A stretch of 64,000 nt of DNA, taken from contig NC_009767.1 of the NCBI RefSeq assembly GCF_000017805.1, positions 4,505,001-4,569,000 on the forward strand, read 5' to 3'. The notes under the pieces were generated by a model, which worked only from the letters and a program-made list of their open reading frames with translations, had not been told where the DNA came from and made no database searches. How positions within the stretch are numbered: the stretch's first letter is position 1; each line of letters begins with the position of its first letter. Shown in pieces: positions 26,309 through 33,993 of the stretch. This DNA comes from Roseiflexus castenholzii DSM 13941. Its GTDB lineage: Bacteria; Chloroflexota; Chloroflexia; Chloroflexales; Roseiflexaceae. The translations under genes were made by a program, and so were the position numbers.

Positions 26309-27391
26309 TTACAACGTGAGCATATGGGCAATGACTGCGGCAGTCGTCTCAGATGTGGCAGCGTCGCCTCCTAAGTCGGGTGTGTGCGGTCCGACGGCGC
26401 GCACGTGGCGAACGGCGCGCCTGATGCGTTCGCTCCAGGCGCGGATGGCAGACGCAGTATCGGGCGACGCGCGGCTGGCAAGATGGTCGAGCAATAACGC
26501 AGCGCACCCGATCGCCGCAAGCGGATTGGCGATTCCTTTCCCCGCGATGTCGGGCGCGGCGCCGTGGACCGGTTCGAACAGCGCGTGTCGTTCACCCAGG
26601 TTCGCCGATGGCGCGAGACCCAACCCGCCACCCCAGGCGCAGGCGACATCCGACAGGATATCACCGAACAGGTTCGTGGTGACAATCACATCGAAGCGTT
26701 CCGGGCGCGTCGCCAGGTGCAGCGCGCAGGCATCGACGAGCATTTCGTCCGCCTGCACGTCGGGGTACGCCTGTGCGACGTCCAGAGCGATGGTGCGGAA
26801 CAATCCACAGGTTTCGCGCAGAACGTTCGCCTTGTGGACAATGGTCACTCTTCCCGGCGGCGCATCGTCGGCGCGGCGCGCAGCACGACGAGCGCGCGCC
26901 AGTTCAAAGGCGACCCGCGCAATTCGTTCGCTGGCGCGCCGGGTAATCACGCGCTCGGCAATCGCAGTTGCGCCGCCATCTTCGACCCGTTCGCGCCCGG
27001 CGTACAGCCCTTCGGTATTTTCGCGCACCACCGCCAGATCGACCCGGCGCGCGCGCGGATCGCCAGGAGGCGGATCATCGAAGACCGGACGGATATTGGC
27101 GTACAGATCGAGTTCGCGGCGCAATCGCACAATCGGGCTGCGGTACCCGGCAACCGGGTAACTCGGAGACGCGACGGCGCCAAACAGCACGGCATCTGCC
27201 GCGCGCGCTGCGTCGAGCGTTTCATGCGGCAATGCGTCACCGCAGCGCTGGAAACAGTCCCACCCCGCGTCGGCTTCCACGAACTGCAACGGCAGATTGG
27301 TCGCCTGAAGCACAGCGACGGCTGCCGGAATGACCTCACGCCCGATGCCATCGCCGGGTATGACAAGAATGGTGAACGGTGGCGCACTCAT
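26309..27391 (-). CDS. hicdh: Homoisocitrate dehydrogenase
   Basis: A 360-residue NAD-dependent beta-decarboxylating dehydrogenase acting on homoisocitrate to give 2-oxoadipate. IPGDGIGREVIPAA, IVRLRRELDLYANIRP (substrate loop with the Arg cluster), VRENTEGLYAG, HKANVLRETCGLF, TTNLFGDILSD and FEPVHGAAPDIAGKGIANP follow the Thermus enzyme closely. LeuB would be expected to show a longer substrate loop, so with lysW adjacent this is assigned to lysine; some family members also accept isocitrate. Overlaps the leuD-like gene by 4 bases. Confidence 0.88.
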   Translation of the reverse strand: MSAPPFTILVIPGDGIGREVIPAAVAVLQATNLPLQFVEADAGWDCFQRCGDALPHETLDAARAADAVLFGAVASPSYPVAGYRSPIVRLRRELDLYANIRPVFDDPPPGDPRARRVDLAVVRENTEGLYAGRERVEDGGATAIAERVITRRASERIARVAFELARARRAARRADDAPPGRVTIVHKANVLRETCGLFRTIALDVAQAYPDVQADEMLVDACALHLATRPERFDVIVTTNLFGDILSDVACAWGGGLGLAPSANLGERHALFEPVHGAAPDIAGKGIANPLAAIGCAALLLDHLASRASPDTASAIRAWSERIRRAVRHVRAVGPHTPDLGGDAATSETTAAVIAHMLTL

Positions 27392-27888
27392 ACGGGCACT
27401 ACTCCGGGGAAGCGGCGATGCTTGCGGTAGAACGGCACAATCCCGCCTTCGCGCCAGACCTCACGCATCCATTCGGGTGGCGGCGGCAGTTGAATTGCGC
27501 GACCGTCGGCGACGATGACGCCGGTTTCGGCGTTGAACTCCACTTCCTGCCCGTCTTCCAGTTGATCGGTCAGGTCCGCCTCGAACAGCGGAATACCCAG
27601 GTTGAGCGCGTTGCGGTAGAAAATGCGCGCGAAGAGCGGCGCGATGATCGCACCGATGCCGACCATCTTGAGCGCCAGCGGCGCATATTCGCGCGACGAA
27701 CCGCACCCGAAGTTTGGACCGGCGATGATCAGGTCGCCAGGGCGCACGGTTGAAGCAAACTCGGGACGCGCCTCAATGAACGGATAGTTGCGCAATTCGT
27801 CCTCATTCTTGAGCATATACGGCGCATAGCGCCCAGGGACGATCTGATCGGTATTGATATTTGCGCCAAAACGCCAGATACGAGCCAT
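27388..27888 (-). CDS. lysU: Homoaconitase small subunit (LeuD/LysU type)
   Basis: A 166-residue swivel subunit of a homoaconitase/isopropylmalate isomerase: NINTDQIVPGRY, AGPNFGCGSSREYAPLALK (substrate-binding SSRE) and FARIFYRNALNLGIPLF are diagnostic, and length matches the archaeal-type small subunit. It pairs with the large subunit encoded at 29622-30881. AAGGA lies 9 bases before the start. Operon context argues for homoaconitase rather than leucine biosynthesis. Confidence 0.87.
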   Translation of the reverse strand: MARIWRFGANINTDQIVPGRYAPYMLKNEDELRNYPFIEARPEFASTVRPGDLIIAGPNFGCGSSREYAPLALKMVGIGAIIAPLFARIFYRNALNLGIPLFEADLTDQLEDGQEVEFNAETGVIVADGRAIQLPPPPEWMREVWREGGIVPFYRKHRRFPGVVPV

Positions 27889-28112
27889 ATGATTCGTCCT
27901 TTCTTGTGCGAATTGACAGGAATGACGTCATTGCCTCACAGACGAGCCGCGTGACGGCTCTTTCTGCCTGCTGCGGAGCGGCGCGTATCTTCACGGTACG
28001 GTGCGGTTCGGCGGCAACGTCGCCGAATCGCCAACTGAACGGGAGCGCCACGCTGCCGCAAGCTTTGTGGTTCAAACAACCCACCGCCGCGCGAACCCTG
28101 CGAATACTCCTC

Positions 28113-29231
28113 CTATGTCAGCGCCTGCGCCAGATCGGCGATCAGGTCATCGGGATGTTCGAGTCCGACCGAAATGCGCAGCAGGTTGGGCGGCGTTGTG
28201 CTCTCCGGTCCCTCTACCGATGCGCGATGTTCGATCAGGCTCTCGACGCCGCCGAGACTGGTGGCGCGGGTAATGATCTTGACCTTCGCAGCGACTGCCA
28301 TGGCTTCCGCCTCGCCGCCTTCGACTTCAATCGACAGCATGCCGCCAAAGCCGCGCATCTGCCGCGCAGCAACCGCGTGACCGGGGTGCGTTTCCAGTCC
28401 GGGATAGTGAACGCGCTCGATGCGCGGGTGCTCCGCCAGGAAACGGGCGACCTGTATCGCATTTGCGGCATGCGCGCGCACGCGATAGGGGAGCGTCTGA
28501 ATGCCGCGCAGCGCCAGCCAGCAGTCGAACGGCGACGGAACGGCGCCGCCATTGATCTGAAGGAAACGCACCCGTTCGGCAAACGCATCGTTCGCGCCAA
28601 ACACTACAGCCCCGCCGAGCACGTCGCTATGCCCGCCGATGTACTTCGTTGTCGCGTGCATCACGATGTCGGCGCCCAATTCCAGCGGGCGCTGCTGCAC
28701 CGGCGTCGCCCATGTGTTGTCCACCGCGCAGAGTGCGCCAGCCTGACGGGCAATCTCCGCAATTGCGGCAATATCAGCGATTTTGAGCAGCGGATTCGAC
28801 GGAGTCTCAATCCACACCAGGCGCGTATTCGGGCGCAACGCCGCTGCGACGTTCTGCGGGTCGCGCATATCGACGCGGCTGTATTCCAGTCCCCATGGCG
28901 CCATAATCTCGCGCAGCAGCCGCGTGATTCCGTGGTAGGCGTCGTCGGGAGCGATCACGTGATCACCGGGACGCAGCGCCTGAAAGACGCTCATGGCTGC
29001 CGCGAGACCGGAACTGAACGCCACACATGTTGCGCCGCCCTCAAGCGCCGCGAGGCAAGTTTCGAGCATTGCGCGGTTAGGGTTGCCATTGCGGGTGTAG
29101 ATGTACCCGCGCGGAAAACTCCCGTCCGACGCGCGCTCGAAGGTTGTCGTCAGGTAGATCGGCGGAATGACCGCGCCCGTCGTTGGGTCGATTTCCTGAC
29201 CGGCGTGAATGGATGCAGTTTCGGGATGCAT
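28113..29231 (-). CDS. Cystathionine gamma-synthase/lyase-type PLP enzyme
   Basis: A 372-residue trans-sulfuration enzyme of the Cys/Met metabolism PLP family. MHPETASIHAGQEIDPTTGAV and IYLTTTFERAS open it, YTRNGNPNRAMLE follows, and the PLP lysine is in HATTKYIGGHSD; SLGGVESLIEHRAS is the conserved C-terminal stretch. GGAG precedes the ATG at 29231. It lies between the two homoaconitase genes, an unexpected place for methionine/cysteine metabolism. Synthase, gamma-lyase and O-acetylhomoserine sulfhydrylase activities cannot be told apart from sequence alone. Confidence 0.85.
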   Translation of the reverse strand: MHPETASIHAGQEIDPTTGAVIPPIYLTTTFERASDGSFPRGYIYTRNGNPNRAMLETCLAALEGGATCVAFSSGLAAAMSVFQALRPGDHVIAPDDAYHGITRLLREIMAPWGLEYSRVDMRDPQNVAAALRPNTRLVWIETPSNPLLKIADIAAIAEIARQAGALCAVDNTWATPVQQRPLELGADIVMHATTKYIGGHSDVLGGAVVFGANDAFAERVRFLQINGGAVPSPFDCWLALRGIQTLPYRVRAHAANAIQVARFLAEHPRIERVHYPGLETHPGHAVAARQMRGFGGMLSIEVEGGEAEAMAVAAKVKIITRATSLGGVESLIEHRASVEGPESTTPPNLLRISVGLEHPDDLIADLAQALT

Positions 29232-29260
29232 AGAGTGCTCCAGGTTGTTTGTCTCCCAAC

Positions 29261-29470
29261 GCGGAAGCGTCGGGCTGAATACACGACAAGCGTGTCGCGC
29301 CCTCACCCCGCGTCTGTGGAGGCGCCCGCTGCGGAAGCGTCGGGCTGAATACGACGGGCGTGTCGCACCCTTACCCCGCATCTGCGGAGGCGCCCGCTGC
29401 GGAAGCGTCGGGCTGAATACACGACGGGCGTGTCGCGCCCTCACCCCGCGTCTGCGGAGATTCGCGCCTT
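29261..29470. repeat. About 70-bp tandem repeat (three copies); rest of gap has no gene
   Basis: GCGGAAGCGTCGGGCTGAAT begins at 29261, 29331 and 29399. Each unit continues through CGTGTCGCGCCCTCACCCCG and GGAGGCGCCCGCT. A single related copy (GTGAAGCGTCGGGCTGAACG) sits at 16680 just after the PNPOx-like gene. The remainder to 29621 shows nothing recognisable. Confidence 0.8.
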
Positions 29471-29621
29471 CAGCGTCGACGTTTCCGTCCGCGCGCGCTG
29501 CGCCTTGGGTCACCTCCGCGCACAGGATCATTGAGGCATCCTGATGACCGGAACCGACGATGCCACATCCTGATCTGTTGGTGCGCGGGTGAGCCAACCC
29601 CCGCTTCCCACCCCCTGTTCG

Positions 29622-30881
29622 CTACCTCATCACTTCTGCCGGATGGGCGATGTACCCCAGCACTGCCGTTGCTGCGGCGACTTCGGGCGACGCCAGGTAA
29701 ATCTGCGCCTCCGGCGATCCCATACGCCCGCGAAAGTTGCGGTTGCCGGTGAACAGGCAGACTTCGCCGGGCGCCAGCACCCCCATGTGCCGCCCAATGC
29801 ACGCGCCGCAGCCAGGGGTGCCAATCGCCGCGCCCGCTTCGAGCAACGTCGCCAGTGTCCCATCGGCAGTCGCCTGCTGCAATGCCTCACTTGACGCCGG
29901 AACGACGAGCAACCGCACCCCGCGCGCCACTTTGCGCCCCTTCAAAATGCGCGCTGCTGCCGCCATATCGTTGGCGTGCCCATTGGTGCATGTGCCGATG
30001 TAGACCACATCGACCTCAACGCGTCCGAGTTCACTCAGATCGCGCACATTGTCAACAAAGTGCGGCACGCTGATCTGCGGTTCGAGCGTATCGAGATCAA
30101 CCTCGACCGTCCGGCTATAACGCGCCCCTTCCTCAACGCACAACCACGACGGCGCAATGATGCCGCGACGCGCGGCGTGTTCCTCCCAACCAGGACCGGT
30201 CGGCGGAATAATGCCCGCTTTGCCGCCGATCTCAATCGAGAGTGTAGCGAGCGTCATCCGTTCACCAACGCTCAGTTCCTCGACGCCATGCCACTCCACC
30301 GACTGATAGGTTGCGCCATCGGCGCCGATCAGGCGCGCCACGCGCAACCCCAGGTCCTTCGCACCGACGCCGGGGCGAAAGCGACCGCGCGCCAGAATGC
30401 GCACCGTTTCCGGCACACGCAGCCACGTCTGCCCGGTCGCCAGCGCCAGCGCCATATCGGTCGAACCCATGCCAGCGCCGAAGGCGCCGACCGCCCCATA
30501 CGCCGTCGAGTGCGAGTCGCTGCCGAGGATCAGCATACCGGGGCGCGCCAACCCTTCTTCGACCAGCACCGGATGCGAAATGCCGCGCCCGACATCGAAG
30601 AAGTGCGTGATCTGCTGCTGCCGCACCCAGCGCCGCAGCGCGAGTTGATGTTCGGCATTCTGGATGGTCGCCGCCGGCGCCACGTGGTCCACCACCACCG
30701 CCACCCGGTCGCGGTCCCACACCTGTTCGGCGCCCAATTCCTGGTGCAGAATCTTAATGATGCTGGGCGAAATACTGTCGTGCATCATTGCCAGATCGAC
30801 CCTGGCGACGATATTCTCGCCGGCGGAGACCGGTCTTCCGGCGGCGCGCGAAAGAATCTGTTCTGCAAGCGTCTGCCCCAC
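29622..30881 (-). CDS. lysT: Homoaconitase large subunit (LeuC/LysT type)
   Basis: A 419-residue 4Fe-4S dehydratase subunit, first structural gene of the lysine operon. Iron-sulfur ligands are seen in YIGTCTNGHANDM (first Cys) and GTPGCGACIGRHMG (second and third), with GSDSHSTAYGAVGAFGAGMGSTD and HDSISPS typical of archaeal-type LeuC/LysT. Start is the GTG at 30881 with AGGAGGGAATT in front; the frame open to 30950 is translated attenuator. With the small subunit at 27388 it should convert homocitrate to homoisocitrate. Confidence 0.88.
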   Translation of the reverse strand: MGQTLAEQILSRAAGRPVSAGENIVARVDLAMMHDSISPSIIKILHQELGAEQVWDRDRVAVVVDHVAPAATIQNAEHQLALRRWVRQQQITHFFDVGRGISHPVLVEEGLARPGMLILGSDSHSTAYGAVGAFGAGMGSTDMALALATGQTWLRVPETVRILARGRFRPGVGAKDLGLRVARLIGADGATYQSVEWHGVEELSVGERMTLATLSIEIGGKAGIIPPTGPGWEEHAARRGIIAPSWLCVEEGARYSRTVEVDLDTLEPQISVPHFVDNVRDLSELGRVEVDVVYIGTCTNGHANDMAAAARILKGRKVARGVRLLVVPASSEALQQATADGTLATLLEAGAAIGTPGCGACIGRHMGVLAPGEVCLFTGNRNFRGRMGSPEAQIYLASPEVAAATAVLGYIAHPAEVMR

Positions 30882-30900
30882 AATTCCCTCCTGAAGCGCA

Positions 30901-30937
30901 AACGAAAAGCCCGCTCGCCTGGTCTGGCGAAGCGGGC
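30901..30937 (-). terminator. Intrinsic terminator (attenuator) upstream of lysT
   Basis: In transcript orientation GCCCGCTTCGCC (30937-30926), loop AGACCA, GGCGAGCGGGC (30919-30909), then TTTTCGTT. The stem is 11 bp with a single bulged T. It lies 20 bases before the lysT start codon and after the leader ORF, where it would end transcription before the operon. Confidence 0.85.
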
Positions 30938-30983
30938 GCCTGTCAACCAACCGTTGCGGGACAAGCGAGCCTAACCAGACCAG
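30919..30983 (-). promoter_or_regulatory. Antiterminator pairing of the lysine leader
   Basis: CTGGTCTGG (30983-30975), the last codons of the leader ORF, is perfectly complementary over 9 nt to CCAGACCAG (30927-30919), which forms the loop and inner stem of the terminator. The two structures are mutually exclusive. The upstream arm ends right before the leader stop codon, so a ribosome that finishes the leader covers it. Confidence 0.75.
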
Positions 30984-31045
30984 AGGGCCGGTTTTTTGCT
31001 GCGCTTGACCTGCTTGGTGATCAGGGATGGCATAGCGTGTACCAT
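30971..31045 (-). CDS. Putative lysine-sensing leader peptide (24 aa)
   Basis: ATG at 31045 with AGGAAAC 1-7 bases upstream (31053-31047), stop TAG at 30973-30971. The peptide has four lysines at positions 11, 14, 17 and 18 (words TKQVKRSKK), followed by PALWSG. Four Lys in 24 residues, with a Lys-Lys pair placed just upstream of the antiterminator arm, fits ribosome stalling on scarce charged tRNA-Lys. A second in-frame ATG at codon 5 is possible. No protein homology is expected. Function is inferred from layout. Confidence 0.75.
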   Translation of the reverse strand: MVHAMPSLITKQVKRSKKPALWSG

Positions 31046-31064
31046 TGTTTCCTGGACTGCGCGC

Positions 31065-31093
31065 AGTGTACCACCGAAGCGCGCGGCTGTCAA
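31065..31093 (-). promoter_or_regulatory. Consensus sigma70-type promoter of the lysine operon
   Basis: TTGACA (31093-31088), 17-base spacer, TACACT (31070-31065). Transcription would start near 31058, only about 12 bases before the leader peptide start, giving a short leader RNA. The promoter begins 8 bases after the stop of the upstream gene. Confidence 0.85.
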
Positions 31094-31100
31094 ACGACGA

Positions 31101-32642
31101 TTATCCGGCTTGTGCCGCCCCCCCTTCCAGTTGGTAGAAAGTCCAACGGTCCTCGTTTTCTAAGCGCGCTTCACCGGCAGAACTCGCTCTAAAAATCACC
31201 AATACTGCCGGACGATTGGCGCCAGAACTTTCTCCTGCGCCACCGCCGCTCTCGGCATCGAGTGGAGGCGACCCGGCGGCTGTTATCCTCTGTGCATCCT
31301 CTGTGGCGTTTTGCGCGCCGCCGCTCTCGGCATCGAGTGGAGGCGACCCGGCGGTCTGTTGATCTCCGCGCGTTGCGCCTAACGCCTGCCTGACATAATC
31401 GGGCAATTTTCCTTCTTGGCTAGTGAACGCAAACCTCCCACAACACACCAGACAGTGCCAGGGAAACACGTGTTGAACGAAATCCTGGAGCGACTTTTTT
31501 GATGATTTGCTTTGCACGATGCTGGCGTGAAGCAGCCAGCACCCGGCGTCGATAAATGGCGCAAAGCAAGCCGGAAACTGTGAGCAGGATGAACCGGTGT
31601 TTGAAGAATTGCTCAGGCGCTGCGCGCAACCGCACTGATTCGACACCTGGCAGCCATAGCAGGCAGTCCCTGAGCCGTTTGTGAGCAACGTGCGCCATGC
31701 TTCGTCCTCATACCACTGCGCCCGATCTTCGCATTGTTGCGCCTTGTCCCACTGCCACGCCGCCTCTTCCCACTGCCCCGCCGCCGCCTTTATCCACTGC
31801 CACGCCGCCTCTTCCCACTGCCCCGCCGCCTTTATCCACTGCCACGCCGCCTCTTCCCACTGCCCCGCCGCCTTTCTCCACTGCCACGCCGCCTCTTCCC
31901 ACTGCCCCGCCGCCGCCTCTTCCCACTGCCACGCCGCCTTTCTCCACTGCCACGCCGCCTCTTCCCACTGCCCCGCCGCCGCTGCCCACTGCCCCGCCGC
32001 CGCCGCTTCCCACTGCCCCGCCGCCGCCGCTGCCCGCCTCGCCTCCGCTGCCCGCTGCCACGCCGCCGCCGCTGCCCGCCACGCCGCCGCCTTTCTTCGG
32101 GTTGCCTTCGTCCATATGCACGCTGCTACCATCCACTGGAGCGCTGCCGATGTGCTATTCGATCCCCGGTTCTGCGTCGCTTGAGGGATTGCACAGTTTG
32201 CAGCTGTTTGCCACATTTCCGCGTCCCACACGTCGGCGAACAGGCAATACAGCGGGGTTTCGTTGGATTGTTTGGCATTTTTTATCAATGTTTCGGTTTG
32301 ATCGCCATTTTTATAGTGGAGATAGTCAAATTCGTTGCTCTTCCAGTTCAAGATTTTCGCCTGAATGCGAAATCCTACGGCTTCTTTAGTTCGATGATCT
32401 AAAAACCACCACGCCCAATCAGCGCCACCTTCACTCTCCTGCTTGCGATTAAAGCGTATGACTATCACCCGATCCGGGTGACGGGACGCTATATCGAGCA
32501 GGTTTATGTCGGTGACAGCGTCTTCGCCAAGACGGAACTCGATTTCCCTCGCTTTGTAGAGATCGTGCCCTGTTTTGAGATTGAGGCGGATAAAGTCGCT
32601 GCACAGATAGGCAAAATTGCCGAGCGGGTTGCTGTTCGTCAT
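31101..32642 (-). CDS. Unusual Trp-rich repeat protein with nuclease-like N-terminal domain
   Basis: 513 residues in four parts. Residues 1-110 resemble the DUF6615 family (EFRLGEDAVTDINLLDIASR, GGADWAWWFLD, GFRIQAKIL); D75 and Q94-x-K96 are arranged like the D..QxK motif of Mrr-type PD-(D/E)XK nucleases, which is an inference. Residues 165-300 are Ala/Trp repeats of about 14-15 residues (GQWEEAAWQW(R/I)KAA), probably an amphipathic helical array. Residues 310-405 are Cys-rich (ACYGCQ, CGCAQ, WHCLVCCGRF), perhaps metal binding. Residues 430-490 carry two copies of AGSPPLDAESGG. AGGAG 7 bases upstream fixes the start. Function unknown; the domain mix does not match a protein I know. Confidence 0.65.
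   Translation of the reverse strand: MTNSNPLGNFAYLCSDFIRLNLKTGHDLYKAREIEFRLGEDAVTDINLLDIASRHPDRVIVIRFNRKQESEGGADWAWWFLDHRTKEAVGFRIQAKILNWKSNEFDYLHYKNGDQTETLIKNAKQSNETPLYCLFADVWDAEMWQTAANCAIPQATQNRGSNSTSAALQWMVAACIWTKATRRKAAAWRAAAAAWQRAAEARRAAAAAGQWEAAAAGQWAAAAGQWEEAAWQWRKAAWQWEEAAAGQWEEAAWQWRKAAGQWEEAAWQWIKAAGQWEEAAWQWIKAAAGQWEEAAWQWDKAQQCEDRAQWYEDEAWRTLLTNGSGTACYGCQVSNQCGCAQRLSNSSNTGSSCSQFPACFAPFIDAGCWLLHASIVQSKSSKKSLQDFVQHVFPWHCLVCCGRFAFTSQEGKLPDYVRQALGATRGDQQTAGSPPLDAESGGAQNATEDAQRITAAGSPPLDAESGGGAGESSGANRPAVLVIFRASSAGEARLENEDRWTFYQLEGGAAQAG
31740..32095. repeat. Coding minisatellite behind the Trp-rich repeats
   Basis: Degenerate 39-45-base units built from CCACTGCCACGCCGCCTCTT and CCACTGCCCCGCCGCC on the plus strand. 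They are very similar at DNA level, so the repeat number is likely variable between strains. Confidence 0.8.
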
Positions 32643-32798
32643 GGAGGTTCTCCTGCGGCATGGCGCGTTTCGAGTGTCAGGAATCTGATCGAGACTATAC
32701 ACATTCGCGCCTTCACAAGTCAATAGGCAATTGGTCTCAGAAGCGAATAGTCCTGTCACCGGAGGAAGGATTACACACGCCGGCGTGTCTGTGACGTA

Positions 32799-32925
32799 AT
32801 ACCAATGACGATTGAAGATGCCGCATGCGTGTCATTCCTCGCTGCGCTCGGAATCTGAGCGGGTCGCGCACGACCCCTCGCGCTGCTCGGGGTGACCATG
32901 CCGGATGGTCACCGGTCATTGGTAT
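32799..32925. repeat. MITE-like palindromic repeat, copy F (shortest, 127 bp)
   Basis: Perfect ends ATACCAATGAC (32799-32809) and GTCATTGGTAT (32915-32925). It holds a single central unit and may represent the basic element of the family. Confidence 0.88.
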
Positions 32926-33011
32926 AACGCGATCGCGCAGCGCGCCCCCTCAACCCTTCCCTGTGCTATAATGCACAAAGACGTATTGCGATTGCCGGAG
33001 GACAAGACGCT

Positions 33012-33569
33012 ATGGGGCTGCGCCACATTTTGCGCATTGATAACCCGGACGAAAAGAAAATCCTGACGACCCGCTGCCACCCGGTGCGGATGCCTAATCC
33101 GTCGCTGAAGCAACTGGTCGCCGATATGTTTGAAACCATGCACGCCGCCAATGGCGTTGGTCTGGCGGCGCCGCAGATTGGCGTCACGCAGCGCCTGGCG
33201 GTCATTGCAATCCCGCCAATGATGGAAGAGCGCCCGGATGGCACGAAGGTCGAGGTCGCGCCGGAGCAGACATTTGTGCTGATCAACCCGGAGATCGTGA
33301 AAGCCAGCGATCAGGAGGACGTTGGGCTTGAAGGATGCTTGAGCCTGCCGGGGTGGTACGGCGAAGTGCCGCGCGCTGCGTGGGTCACCGTCGAGTATAC
33401 TGACCTGAACGGGAGGCGGCAGCGCATCCGGCGGGCAACGGGATTGCTGGCGCGCGCATTGCAGCACGAGATCGATCACCTGGACGGCGTTCTTTTCACC
33501 GAGCGCATCCGCGATCTTTCGACCCTGAAGAGTTACAGTGAAGAAGAAGCCCCGGCGACCACCGGGTGA
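33012..33569 (+). CDS. def: Peptide deformylase
   Basis: A 185-residue metalloenzyme that removes the formyl group from new proteins. All three motifs are intact: GVGLAAPQ (48-55), EGCLS (107-111, metal ligand C109) and QHEIDHLDG (151-159, ligands H152 and H156, catalytic E153). GGAGG at 32997-33001 precedes the ATG, and a TATAAT lies at 32967-32972. Stands alone before the ftsY group. Confidence 0.96.
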   Translation: MGLRHILRIDNPDEKKILTTRCHPVRMPNPSLKQLVADMFETMHAANGVGLAAPQIGVTQRLAVIAIPPMMEERPDGTKVEVAPEQTFVLINPEIVKASDQEDVGLEGCLSLPGWYGEVPRAAWVTVEYTDLNGRRQRIRRATGLLARALQHEIDHLDGVLFTERIRDLSTLKSYSEEEAPATTG

Positions 33570-33900
33570 GGGGCGGGGCTGAGACCCGCCCCTACCGTCC
33601 CGTCCGCCTCGATCCCATCCCCGCCTCGATCCCATCCCCGCCTCGATCCCCGCCCCGATCCGCGTTCCGTTCCGATCCCCGGTCCGTTCCGGTGGGGGCG
33701 GGTCTGAGACCCGCCCCTACTACCGTCCCGTCCGCCTCGATCCCATCCCCGCCTCGATCCCATCCCCGCCTCGATCCCATCCCCGCCTCGATCCCATCTC
33801 TGTCCCAATCCCCGCCCCGATCCGCGTTCCGTTCCGATCCCCGCCCGATCCGATCCGCGTTCCGTTCCGATCCCCGCCCGATCCGATCCGATCCGCGCGG
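33570..33900. repeat. Hairpins and GATCCCATCCCCGCCTC minisatellite; no gene
   Basis: Immediately after the def stop is a perfect hairpin GGGGCGGG/CCCGCCCC (33570-33592), which recurs at about 33696-33717. It lacks a T-run, so it may not be an intrinsic terminator. Between and after them CGATCCCATCCCCGCCT-type 17-18-base units repeat about ten times to 33800, then GATCCGCGTTCCGTTCC-type units to 33900. Confidence 0.8.
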
Positions 33901-33993
33901 TCATCATCCTGCCATACCCGCCACTTCCTGGCGGGGGCGTGGTACAATACCGCACAGAGAGTTGCGCCGGCGAAGGCGGATCGAGAGGATGGC

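Noticed and set aside
27861..29348. 495-codon plus-strand frame opposite the trans-sulfuration gene
   Set aside because: Antisense to a conserved PLP enzyme and spans a spacer; no recognisable motifs.
26309..30881. Leucine biosynthesis (leuB, leuC, leuD)
   Set aside because: No leuA with a normal isopropylmalate synthase form is nearby, the dehydrogenase matches homoisocitrate dehydrogenase, and lysW-lysX lie in the same operon. Dual use cannot be excluded.
30905..31045. Lysine riboswitch or T-box leader in front of lysT
   Set aside because: The leader RNA from the consensus promoter is only about 175 bases and mostly occupied by the leader ORF and terminator; no conserved T-box sequence or multi-helix lysine-riboswitch layout was seen.
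33570..33592. Intrinsic terminator after def
   Set aside because: The hairpin is strong but has no following T-run and recurs within the minisatellite, so it is more likely part of the repeat.
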